Source of the DNA: an uncultured Oscillospiraceae bacterium
Lineage (GTDB): Bacteria; Bacillota; Clostridia; Oscillospirales; Oscillospiraceae
Direction: 5' to 3'
Length of the DNA stretch: 22,370 bases
NCBI GenBank assembly: GCA_944385595.1
Contig: CALWXY010000043.1
Location: 1-22,370 of the forward strand
The position numbers and the translations under genes were made by a program. The notes under the pieces are model-generated. The model ran no database searches, had not been told where the DNA came from, and saw only the letters and a list, made by a program, of their open reading frames with translations. This document shows positions 1 to 6,859 of the stretch, piece by piece; position 1 is the stretch's first letter; the number at the start of each line of letters is the position of its first letter.

Positions 1-72
1 CGAATCCTTCACCCGCTGCCACGTCGCCGCGGACGTCATATCGTTCGCGGCGACTTTTTTATAAAAAGTCAC
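1..72 (-). CDS. possible N-terminus of an unrecognised protein, cut by the window edge
   Basis: An open frame of 24 codons runs from a GTG at 72-70 to the left edge without a stop. Its beginning reads VTFYKKVAAND, and the composition looks like protein rather than random frame, but no family is recognised. No good ribosome binding site precedes the GTG itself. Instead a strong AAGGAG (94-99) lies 10 bases before an ATG at 83-81 that opens a four-codon frame (MSER) whose TGA overlaps the GTG (GTGA). This could be a coupled mini-cistron, a sequencing error that split one start region, or chance. The later ATG of the same frame is another possible start. The frame also contains a GC-rich inverted repeat at 23-54. 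Low confidence because only 24 codons are visible. Confidence 0.25.
   Translation of the reverse strand, partial: MTFYKKVAANDMTSAATWQRVKDS
23..60 (+). terminator. GC-rich hairpin followed by six T's on the plus strand
   Basis: GTCGCCGCG (23-31) pairs perfectly with CGCGGCGAC (46-54) and is followed by TTTTTT (55-60), the form of an intrinsic terminator for plus-strand transcription. A second possible hairpin, GACTTTTT with AAAAAGTC, overlaps its 3' side. If the minus-strand frame at 1-72 is real, this hairpin lies inside coding sequence, so its role is uncertain. Confidence 0.35.
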
Positions 73-327
73 CTCTCACTCATTCTGTCGCGGCTCCTTA
101 ACCAAACCGAACCCGCTTGCGCTGGGCTTCGGTTTGGGGTTGCGGGGCGCTGAGATGAAAAAATCCCCATAAAAATGGAAACAGCAGGCCGGCGCGACAT
201 TCCGGTCTGCTGTTCCATATAGATTGAGGACAAAATGAAAAAGATGAAACTGTCTCTTGCAAGTATTATGATACACACTAATTGTTAATAAAGAAATGCA
301 GAAGTTATTTCAAATGTATTAAACGCG
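73..327. other. non-coding stretch with two long hairpins
   Basis: No convincing gene is seen between the left-edge frame and the ireB terminator. Two strong inverted repeats stand out. CCAAACCGAA (102-111) pairs with TTCGGTTTGG (128-137), with an inner CCC/GGG. AACAGCAG plus CCGG (180-192) pairs with CCGG plus CTGCTGTT (202-214). Read on the minus strand, the second is followed by T-rich sequence and could be a weak terminator or part of a structured leader for a gene to the left. A possible minus-strand promoter in the AT-rich part (about 260-320) is too weak to call. No known RNA family is recognised. Confidence 0.4.
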
Positions 328-359
328 AAAAAAACAGGAGGGCAAGCCCTCCTGTTTTT
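328..359 (-). terminator. intrinsic terminator of ireB
   Basis: A near-perfect inverted repeat pairs AACAGGAGGGC (333-343) with GCCCTCCTGTT (346-356). The two A's between them mean a few central bases form the real loop. On the minus strand it is followed by a run of seven T's. It abuts the ireB stop codon at 359-361. The T's on the plus side also allow bidirectional use. Confidence 0.85.
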
Positions 360-601
360 CATTTTTTGAGATAGCTCTCGACGAGCTCCTGCAGCAGCTC
401 GTCTCTGTCGATGCGGCAGATGAGCGAGCGGGCGTTGTTATAATTGGTGATGTAGGTCGGATCCTCGGAGAGGATGTAGCCGACGAGCTGGTTGATGGGG
501 TTGTAGCCCTTTACCACGAGAGAGTCGTAAACAGAAGACAAAATCTCTCTGATTTGAGTGCTGTTGTCGATGGCGTTGAATTTACGGGTGGCGTCTTCCA
601 C
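359..601 (-). CDS. ireB: IreB family regulatory phosphoprotein (UPF0297)
   Basis: This is a protein of 80 residues with the family hallmark GYNPINQLVGYILSEDPTY followed by the Arg- and acid-rich tail ending in VESYLKK. It matches IreB/YrzL (UPF0297) along its whole length. In Enterococcus faecalis IreB is a target of the Ser/Thr kinase IreK and lowers intrinsic cephalosporin resistance; the phosphorylated threonines are N-terminal, and Thr5 here is in the right area. The GTG at 601-599 is chosen because GAGGAGGG lies six bases before it; an in-frame GTG at 625 has no such site and would add residues not usual for the family. The gene has its own promoter and terminator. In many Firmicutes ireB sits with alaS and ruvX, whereas here it follows pheT. 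The family is certain; its role in this organism is inferred. Confidence 0.93.
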   Translation of the reverse strand: MEDATRKFNAIDNSTQIREILSSVYDSLVVKGYNPINQLVGYILSEDPTYITNYNNARSLICRIDRDELLQELVESYLKK

Positions 602-635
602 TGTGCTCCCTCCTCGAATAATCACTACGTTACCA

Positions 636-663
636 ATTATATCAAATTTTTGACGGCTGTAAA
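636..663 (-). promoter_or_regulatory. sigma-A-type promoter of ireB
   Basis: On the minus strand TTTACA (658-663) is separated by 16 bases from TATAAT (636-641), which is preceded by TGA (extended -10). Transcription would start near 629, about 28 bases before the GTG start. ireB can therefore be expressed apart from pheST. Confidence 0.75.
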
Positions 664-706
664 GCGATTTAATATTACTATTGAGTTACAGTTTATGCTC
701 AAATTG

Positions 707-3394
707 TCATCTTATTACAGCGCCGTGAGATTTTTCGAGGCCGTCGAGGATGGCGGCGACAGTCTCCTCGGCGTGCTCGTCGGTGAGGGTCATGTCGTCG
801 GCCCTGAGTGTGAGGGAGAAGGCCACGGACTTTTTGCCGTCGGGGATGTTGGCGCCCTGGTAGACGTCGAAGAGCTGGATGCCGCGGAGGTACTGTCCGC
901 CGCAGGCGGCGATGGTGTCCTCCAGCTCGGCGGCGGGGATGGCGGCATCGCAGACGACGGCGATGTCGCGCGTGACGGACGGGAAGCGCGGCAGCGGGGT
1001 GTACTCCGGCTCGTCGCCGTGGACGGACCACAGCGCGTCAAAGGCGAGCTCGGCGGTGTACAGCTCGCAGTCGACGCCGTAGTTGCGCGCGACCAGCGGG
1101 TGAATCTGACCAAAGACGCCGATGAGCGCGTCGCCGGAGTAGACCCTGGCGCAGCGGCCGGGGTGGTAGGAGGGATTCCCGCTCTCGAGGACGAAGCGCA
1201 CCTTCTCGGCTCTGACGGACTCCAGAATATCCTCGACAGCGCCCTTCATGGCGAAGAAGTCCATGCCGTCGCCGTAGGCGCCGAGGGAGAGGATCTTGGG
1301 CTCGTCGGCGAGGCCGTCGGGGCGCTCGAAGTATATGCGGCCAATCTCGTAGAGCTTGGCGCTCTTGTTGCGGAAGTTGTAGTTGCGGGTGAGAATCTCC
1401 AGCATGGAGGGGAGGACGGTGGTGCGCATGATGGAGGTGTCCTCGCCGAGGGGGTTCATGATGCGCATGGACTTGCGCAGCGGGGAATCCGCCGGGAGGC
1501 GGATATTGTCGTAGTAGCTGGGGCTGATGAACGAGTAGGTGATGATCTCGTTGTAGCCGACGGAGCGGCAGACCTCGCCGAGCTTGCGCTCGAGCAGCTG
1601 CTTCGCGTCGTAGCCGCCCTGGGTGGTCGCGCCGCTCATGAGGGTGTTGGGAATCTCGTTGTAGCTGTGGATACGGGCGACCTCCTCGGCAAGGTCGGAG
1701 TAGTGCGACACAGCGCCGCGCCAGGACGGGACGGTGACGATGTCGTTTTCGTCGACGCCGAAGCCGAGGCTGCGGAGTATCTCGCGCATCTCGGCGACAT
1801 CGATGTCGGTGCCGAGCAGCTCGTTGATCTTCTCCGGGCGGAGGGCGAGGGTGGTGGGCGCGGGCAGCTCGCCGCAGACGTCGATGGTGTCGGGCAGAAC
1901 CTCGCCTGCGCCGAGCATCTCGACCAGCTCGCAGGCTCTGTCGACGGCGGGTATGGTGTTCTGGATGTCGAGACCCTTCTCGAACTTGGCGCTGGCCTCG
2001 GTGCGCATACCGAGGGCGAGGGCGGCCTTGCGGATGGCGGTGCCGTTGAAGTTGGCGGACTCGAAGACGACGTCGACAGTGTCAGCGACAATCTCGCTGT
2101 TGAGGCCGCCCATGATTCCGGCAAGGCCGACTGCGCGGTGCTCGTCGGCGATGACGAGCATGTTGTTCGTGAGCTTGCGGACGCCGCCGTCGAGCGTGGT
2201 GAGCTCCTCGCCCTCCTCGGCGCGGCGGACGACTATCTTGCCGCCCTTGACGTAGCGGTAGTCGAAGGCGTGCATCGGCTGGCCGTACTCAAGCATGACG
2301 TAGTTGGTGATGTCGACGATGTTGTTAATCGGGCGCACTCCGCTGGCGCGCAGACGCTCGCGCATCCACTTGGGGGAGGGGGCAATCTTGACGTTTTTCA
2401 CCATGCGGGCGGTGTAGCGCGGGCAGAGCTGCTTGTCGCGGATGTCGACCTCGAGATAGTCGGAGAGCTTCTCCTTGGACTCGGCCTTGACGACGGGGGT
2501 GTGCAGTCTCAGCTCCTGCTTGAAGGTGACCGCCGCCTCGCGGGCGAGGCCAATGACACTGAGGCAGTCGGGGCGGTTCGGGGTGATCTCAAACTCGACG
2601 ACGGTGTCGTCCGCGCCGATGACGGGCTTGAGGTCGTCGCCAGGCTTCACGCCCTCCTCGTGGAGGAGGAATATGCCGTCGGGTATGCAGTGGGGGAACT
2701 CAGCCTGCTCGGCGTGGAGGTCGGCGAGGGTGCAGTAGCTGTCGGACTTGGTGTTGTAGGCGACCATATCGCCGACGTGGAGGTTGGGGCAGCTCGTGTC
2801 GGGGCAGACGGTAGCGCCGCCGATGTCGGCGCAGGTGTGGAAGGAGCCGTCCTCAAGGGGCATGACCTCGAGCATCCTGGCCGCGACAACGGGGCCGTAA
2901 ATCTTGTGGCCCGGCTGGATGTCGGCGGGGATGGAGGGCTTGTCCTTGTCGAGCGTGTGGTAGTCGCCGAGGATGGCGGCGGGGGTAATCACGGCGTAGG
3001 GGAAGTCGCGCTCGTCGAGGCCGAGCTCGTAGAGGCCGCAGAGCATACCGTTGGACTCGACGCCGCGGAGCTTGCCGCGCTCAATCTTCTTGCCGCCGGG
3101 CAGCATGGCGCCGTGCATGGCGACGGGGACAATGTCGCCGACGTGGACGTTCCACGCGCCCGTGACGATTTGGACGGTTTCGGCGCCGACGTCGACCTGA
3201 CAGACCCACATGTGGTCGGAATTCTCGTGCTTTGCCATATCGGTGACGCGGCCGACGACGAGGTTTTTCATCTCTTTTCCGAGCTCCTCCCAGCCCTCGA
3301 CCTTGGAGCCGGAGAGGGTCATGGCCTCGGAGAAGTCTTTGTTGTTATCTTTGACGCTGACGAATTCGTCGAGCCATTTTCTGCTTATCAACAT
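707..3394 (-). CDS. pheT: phenylalanine--tRNA ligase beta subunit with an insertion
   Basis: This is the beta chain of the alpha2-beta2 enzyme that charges tRNA-Phe in the cytosol. It has 895 residues; the bacterial norm is about 800. In order: the N-terminal start (MLISRKWLDEFV), an EMAP/OB-type tRNA-binding domain (about 40-120, ending GVESNGMLC), an extra segment (about 131-237), the B3/B4 region (beginning DTVVEFEITPNRPDCLSVIG), the B5 region (around TEASAKFEKGLD), the catalytic-like core, and the C-terminal anticodon-binding fold (PRFPSVTRDIAVV to the end). The extra segment lies between ELGLDERD and DGIFLLHEEGVKPGDDL, which are adjacent in ordinary PheT, and holds Cys188, 197, 202, 221 and 236. 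The ATG at 3394 has GGAGG nine bases upstream. It follows pheS by 16 bases under the shared T-box. Confidence 0.95.
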   Translation of the reverse strand: MLISRKWLDEFVSVKDNNKDFSEAMTLSGSKVEGWEELGKEMKNLVVGRVTDMAKHENSDHMWVCQVDVGAETVQIVTGAWNVHVGDIVPVAMHGAMLPGGKKIERGKLRGVESNGMLCGLYELGLDERDFPYAVITPAAILGDYHTLDKDKPSIPADIQPGHKIYGPVVAARMLEVMPLEDGSFHTCADIGGATVCPDTSCPNLHVGDMVAYNTKSDSYCTLADLHAEQAEFPHCIPDGIFLLHEEGVKPGDDLKPVIGADDTVVEFEITPNRPDCLSVIGLAREAAVTFKQELRLHTPVVKAESKEKLSDYLEVDIRDKQLCPRYTARMVKNVKIAPSPKWMRERLRASGVRPINNIVDITNYVMLEYGQPMHAFDYRYVKGGKIVVRRAEEGEELTTLDGGVRKLTNNMLVIADEHRAVGLAGIMGGLNSEIVADTVDVVFESANFNGTAIRKAALALGMRTEASAKFEKGLDIQNTIPAVDRACELVEMLGAGEVLPDTIDVCGELPAPTTLALRPEKINELLGTDIDVAEMREILRSLGFGVDENDIVTVPSWRGAVSHYSDLAEEVARIHSYNEIPNTLMSGATTQGGYDAKQLLERKLGEVCRSVGYNEIITYSFISPSYYDNIRLPADSPLRKSMRIMNPLGEDTSIMRTTVLPSMLEILTRNYNFRNKSAKLYEIGRIYFERPDGLADEPKILSLGAYGDGMDFFAMKGAVEDILESVRAEKVRFVLESGNPSYHPGRCARVYSGDALIGVFGQIHPLVARNYGVDCELYTAELAFDALWSVHGDEPEYTPLPRFPSVTRDIAVVCDAAIPAAELEDTIAACGGQYLRGIQLFDVYQGANIPDGKKSVAFSLTLRADDMTLTDEHAEETVAAILDGLEKSHGAVIR

Positions 3395-3410
3395 ATCTTA
3401 GATCCTCCAA

Positions 3411-4436
3411 TCAGAACTGGGTGAGGAAGCGCAGGTCGTTCTCGAATATGAGTCTGAGGTCGGCAATCTTGAAGCGGCGCATGGCGGTGCGCTCGAGGCC
3501 GATGCCGAAGGCCCAGCCGGAGTAGACCTCGGGGTCTATGCCGGACATCTCGAGGACATGGGGGTGAATCATACCCGCGCCGAGCAGCTCAATCCAGCCC
3601 TCGCCCTTGCAGGTGGGGCAGCCGACGCCGCCGCACTTGTGGCACTGGACGTCCATCTCGCAGCTGGGCTCGGTGAAGGGGAAGTGGTGGGGACGGAAGC
3701 GGGTCTTGGTGTTCTCGCCGTAGAGGCGGCGCACCATGGCGTTGAGCGTGCCCTTGAGGTCGGCCATGGTGACGTGGCGGTCAATGACCATGCCCTCAAC
3801 CTGGTGGAACATGGGGCTGTGGGTGGCGTCGACCTCGTCCTTGCGGTAGACCCTGCCGGGCGCGACGATGCGGATGGGCAGCGGCATGGTCTCCATGGCG
3901 CGGACCTGCATGGGGCTGGTCTGGCTGCGGAGCATGACGCGGCTGTCATTGTCGAAGTAGAAGGTGTCGCTCCAGTCGCGGCTGGGGTGGCCCTCCTCGG
4001 CGTTGAGCTTGTCGAAGTTATACTCGGCGAGCTCGACCTCGGGGCCGTCGAGCACGGTGAAGCCCATGCCGATAAAGATGTCCTTCAGCTCGTCGAGGGC
4101 GATGTACATTGGGTGCTTGTGGCCCAGCTCGACGTGCTTGCCGGGGAGGGTGACGTCTAGGGCCTCGGCCTTCATTCTGGCCTCGAGGGCCTTTTCGCCG
4201 AGCTCCTTTTTGCGGGTCTCAAGCTCGGATTCGAGCTTTGCGCGCACAGAGTTCGCGAGCTGACCCATAACGGGGCGCTCCTCGGCGGAGAGCTTGCCCA
4301 TCATCTTGAGTATGGCGGTGAGCTCGCCCTTTTTGCCGAGGAAGCGGACGCGCAGCTCCTCGAGAGCCTCGAGGCTGTCAGCCGCTTCGATAGCCGCGGC
4401 GGACTGCGCCGCAAGCTCGTTCAGCTTGTCTTTCAT
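3411..4436 (-). CDS. pheS: phenylalanine--tRNA ligase alpha subunit
   Basis: This is the catalytic alpha chain of phenylalanyl-tRNA synthetase, 341 residues, of normal length. An N-terminal coiled-coil arm (about 1-85, alternating charged and Leu/Ala residues) is followed by the class II core. Motif 2 is seen in PGRVYRKDEVDATHSPMFHQ, and motif 3 in GWAFGIGLERTAM near the C-terminus. The cysteine-containing segment CHKCGGVGCPTCKGEGW, before the GAGMIHP strand, is common in the family. The ATG at 4436 has AAGGAG eight bases upstream. It is the first gene after the T-box leader and is followed 16 bases later by pheT. No oddity was seen in the protein. Confidence 0.97.
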   Translation of the reverse strand: MKDKLNELAAQSAAAIEAADSLEALEELRVRFLGKKGELTAILKMMGKLSAEERPVMGQLANSVRAKLESELETRKKELGEKALEARMKAEALDVTLPGKHVELGHKHPMYIALDELKDIFIGMGFTVLDGPEVELAEYNFDKLNAEEGHPSRDWSDTFYFDNDSRVMLRSQTSPMQVRAMETMPLPIRIVAPGRVYRKDEVDATHSPMFHQVEGMVIDRHVTMADLKGTLNAMVRRLYGENTKTRFRPHHFPFTEPSCEMDVQCHKCGGVGCPTCKGEGWIELLGAGMIHPHVLEMSGIDPEVYSGWAFGIGLERTAMRRFKIADLRLIFENDLRFLTQF

Positions 4437-4469
4437 GTGAACAACTCCTTATATAGATGTGTTTTAAGC

Positions 4470-4704
4470 AAAAAAATAAAGGCCATCGTCCCAAGGGACG
4501 AAAGCCTGAACTTCCGTGGTACCACCCATGTTCGGAGCGGCATGGCTCCGCACTTTGCGTGCTGTAACGGGCACACCCGCCGGGGATTGGCCGGCGCTCA
4601 CGGGCGAACCAAGCGAAGAGCCCGCACAGAACGCTCTCAGCCGGTGACGTTCATTCTCTGCCGTGGGGCGCAGACCGCTATTTTCCCGATCCTCGCAGTT
4701 TAAC
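4470..4704 (-). promoter_or_regulatory. T-box riboswitch leader (Phe) of pheST
   Basis: The leader on the minus strand carries the T-box core GGGTGGTACCACGG (4527-4514). A terminator follows: CGTCCC-TT-GGGACG within a GGC/GCC-flanked stem (4506-4481), then TTTATTTTTTT (4480-4470). Stem I can be closed by GCGAGGA with TCTTCGC, and contains AGAGA and GGCTGAGAGC elements typical of the family. A TTC in the 3' side of stem I (4631-4629) is the best specifier, fitting Phe. By family knowledge, uncharged tRNA-Phe pairs with the specifier and T-box, forming the antiterminator and turning on pheST. The exact specifier position is inferred from the stem drawing. Confidence 0.93.
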
Positions 4705-4710
4705 TATTCT

Positions 4711-4739
4711 TTTATATCACATATCCCACAGAACTTCAA
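4711..4739 (-). promoter_or_regulatory. promoter of the T-box-pheS-pheT transcript
   Basis: On the minus strand TTGAAG (4734-4739), a 17-base spacer and TATAAA (4711-4716) preceded by TGA (extended -10) form a good sigma-A-type promoter. Transcription would begin near 4704, at the base of T-box stem I. Confidence 0.8.
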
Positions 4740-4747
4740 GAATGAAT

Positions 4748-4776
4748 TTGACTATTTTTGCGGGAAATATTATAAT
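4748..4776 (+). promoter_or_regulatory. near-consensus promoter of the nnr operon
   Basis: TTGACT (4748-4753), a 17-base spacer and a perfect TATAAT (4771-4776) precede nnr. Transcription would start near 4783, leaving a leader of only about 20 bases with AAAGGAGG (4787-4794). The -35 box is eight bases from the -35 box of the divergent pheST promoter. Confidence 0.87.
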
Positions 4777-4801
4777 TGGAGAAATCAAAGGAGGCGGATA
4801 T

Positions 4802-6310
4802 ATGCTGCTCTCTAATCCCGAAAAAATGCGCGCGGCGGACGCCGAGGCGATAAACGCCCGGGGCATAGCCTCGGATCTGCTGATGACGAACGCCGCCGGA
4901 CATTTAGTCGACTCCTGCCTGCCGTACCTCGCGCACGGCGGCAGCGCCGCCGTGTTCTGCGGCAGCGGGAATAACGGCGGAGACGGCATAGCCGCCGCCT
5001 ACATGCTCATCGAGCGCGGCTTCGAGGCGCGCGTTTTCCTCGTCGGAAAGCGCGAAAAGCTCACCGCAGATTCCCGCGAGATGCTCAGCCGCCTGATTGC
5101 GCGCGGCGGCGAGCTGCTTGACTTTGACGACAACTCACAGCTCCCGCAAAACTGCGCCGTAATCGTCGACGCCATGTACGGCATCGGCCTCAACTCGCCG
5201 CTGCGCGGCGCGGGTCTAGAGGCGGCGCGGCTCATAAACGCCTCCGGCGTGCCGGTGGTCGCCGCCGATATCGCCTCCGGCGTCGCGGCGGAGACAGGCG
5301 AGGTGCCAGGCGAAGCCGTGCGCGCCGACGTAACCGTCACCTTTTCCATGGCCAAGCCCGGCCACTATGTCGAGCCCGGCTGCGCATACTGCGGCGAGCT
5401 GCGGGTGTGCGATATCGGCATACCGGCGGATATTCTGAAAAGCGCCGGGACGGATGTCGGCGTCATACTAGAGCCGGAGCTGAGCCTGCCGCGCCGCTCC
5501 GCACTGACACACAAATACAGCTACGGGCGGCTGCTGATAATAGGCGGCAGCACGGGCTATACCGGCGCCGTGAGCATGTGCTCGCGCGCGGCGGTGCGCT
5601 CCGGCGCGGGCGTCGTGTTCACCGGCGTTCCGGAGAGCATCTACCAGATAACGGCAGTCAAAAACGACGAGGCAGTCGTGTTCCCGCTGCCCGCGTCGGA
5701 GGACGGCTCGCTCTCAATCGAGGCCCTGCCGCCCATGCTCGAGCGGCTCAAGACGGCCACAGCCGCCGTGCTCGGCCCCGGCCTCTCGCGCACTGACGAG
5801 CTGCGCTCTCTCTGCGCCGAGGTCGTGCGCGCCGCCAACTGCCCGCTGGTGCTCGACGCCGACGCCCTCTGGGCGCTGGGGCAGAACCCGGAAGTCCTCC
5901 GCGAGGCGAAGGCGCCGCTCATACTCACCCCGCACGAGGGCGAATTTAAGCTGCTCGGCGGCAGCCTCGACGGCGGACGGCTCAATGCCGCCAGGGAATT
6001 TGCCGAAAAATACGGCTGCACACTGATACTCAAAGGCCACCGCAGCATAGCCGCCTACCCGGACGGCTCGGCGGACATCTGCCCCTACGGCAACCCCGGT
6101 ATGGCGCGCGGCGGCAGCGGCGATGTGCTCGCGGGCGCGCTCGGCGCAATGCTGTGCCAGCTCACGTTGAGAGACGCGGTGAAAACCGCGCTCGCCATAC
6201 ACTCCCTCGCGGGGGACGAGTGTGCGGCGGAATTCGGCGAATACTCCATGACCCCCGGCGATATGATTAACCGTATACCTGCAATAACAAAAAGGCTTAC
6301 GGCGAGGTGA
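4802..6310 (+). CDS. nnr: bifunctional NAD(P)H-hydrate epimerase / ADP-dependent dehydratase
   Basis: This protein repairs hydrated NADH and NADPH. The N-terminal epimerase domain (about 1-215) converts the R and S forms of NAD(P)HX, and the C-terminal ribokinase-like domain (about 230-500) dehydrates the S form with ADP. Visible motifs are GSGNNGGDG (54-62), VDAMYGIGLNSPLRG (122-136), ADIASGV (155-161), the dehydratase start YGRLLIIGGSTGYTGA, DADAL (352-356), LTPHEGEF (375-382) and NPGMARGGSGDVLAG (431-445). The length, 502 residues, is normal for the fusion. The ATG at 4802 is chosen over one at 4742 because AAAGGAGG lies just before it and the predicted transcription start lies after 4742. 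It is the first gene of a plus-strand run with the GerS-like gene four bases downstream, as in Clostridioides difficile. Confidence 0.95.
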   Translation: MLLSNPEKMRAADAEAINARGIASDLLMTNAAGHLVDSCLPYLAHGGSAAVFCGSGNNGGDGIAAAYMLIERGFEARVFLVGKREKLTADSREMLSRLIARGGELLDFDDNSQLPQNCAVIVDAMYGIGLNSPLRGAGLEAARLINASGVPVVAADIASGVAAETGEVPGEAVRADVTVTFSMAKPGHYVEPGCAYCGELRVCDIGIPADILKSAGTDVGVILEPELSLPRRSALTHKYSYGRLLIIGGSTGYTGAVSMCSRAAVRSGAGVVFTGVPESIYQITAVKNDEAVVFPLPASEDGSLSIEALPPMLERLKTATAAVLGPGLSRTDELRSLCAEVVRAANCPLVLDADALWALGQNPEVLREAKAPLILTPHEGEFKLLGGSLDGGRLNAAREFAEKYGCTLILKGHRSIAAYPDGSADICPYGNPGMARGGSGDVLAGALGAMLCQLTLRDAVKTALAIHSLAGDECAAEFGEYSMTPGDMINRIPAITKRLTAR

Positions 6311-6314
6311 GGTC

Positions 6315-6854
6315 ATGCGGCGGGCAGTTTTGTCCGTACTGACGATAATCCTCCTCTGCTCATGCGCGGGGGAGAGCGACGACAGTGAGAAGCGCTTTTC
6401 CGAGTGGCGCGGCGGCGTCCAGAATGTTAGCTGCACGGCTCAGCTGACCATGTCGCTCGGGGATACGGCGGCGGATTTTGAGCTGCAATGCACATACACG
6501 CCGGAGGAGTGCTCGGTGGAGATTCTCGAGCCGGAGCTGATAGCCGGCGTCAGGGCCTCGCGCGGCCCGGCGGGCGAGAGCATCGAGTTCGACGGGCTGA
6601 TTCTCGGCATAGGCGACACGGAGGCGCTCAGCCCCATGTCCGCGCTGCCGCAGCTGTGCGACGCCATTCGATTGGGGCACGTCCTGCGCTGCTGGGAGGA
6701 GGAAGACGGCCTGACTGCGGTGCAGCTCTCCGAGGAGGAGGGCGTCACCGTCCACCTCTGGCTGGATGAGGACATGACCCCCGTGAGGGCCGACTTTGAA
6801 TACGGCGGCGAGGCCGTCATCAAGCTCGCCATAAGCGATTGGCGACTGGAGTGA
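6315..6854 (+). CDS. GerS/LolA-like lipoprotein
   Basis: This is a secreted lipoprotein of 179 residues. Its signal peptide (RRAVLSVLTIILL) ends in a lipobox-like LCSC with the lipidated cysteine at 17. The mature part is made of alternating short strands with few hydrophobic helices (for example VSCTAQLTMSLGDTAADFELQC and VTVHLWLDEDMTPVRADFEY), consistent with a LolA-type half-barrel. The place between nnr and alr is that of gerS in C. difficile, where GerS is a germination lipoprotein that works with the amidase CwlD in making spore cortex muramic-delta-lactam. Sequence alone supports only a small lipoprotein with a LolA-like pattern; the GerS assignment rests on synteny. The ATG follows GAGGTGAGG and starts four bases after nnr. 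Confidence 0.72.
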   Translation: MRRAVLSVLTIILLCSCAGESDDSEKRFSEWRGGVQNVSCTAQLTMSLGDTAADFELQCTYTPEECSVEILEPELIAGVRASRGPAGESIEFDGLILGIGDTEALSPMSALPQLCDAIRLGHVLRCWEEEDGLTAVQLSEEEGVTVHLWLDEDMTPVRADFEYGGEAVIKLAISDWRLE

Positions 6855-6859
6855 TACTT

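Noticed and set aside
1..61. C-terminus of a plus-strand gene entering from the left (20 codons to TAA at 59-61)
   Set aside because: The hairpin and T-run would lie inside the frame, and the minus-strand reading looks more protein-like; too short to decide, so it is not called.
554..3424. Open frame of 956 codons on the plus strand, antisense to pheT
   Set aside because: pheT is certain on the other strand. The antisense frame is low-complexity (Val, Gly, Ala, Asp, Leu) and arises from biased codon use in GC-rich DNA; no ribosome site or family match.
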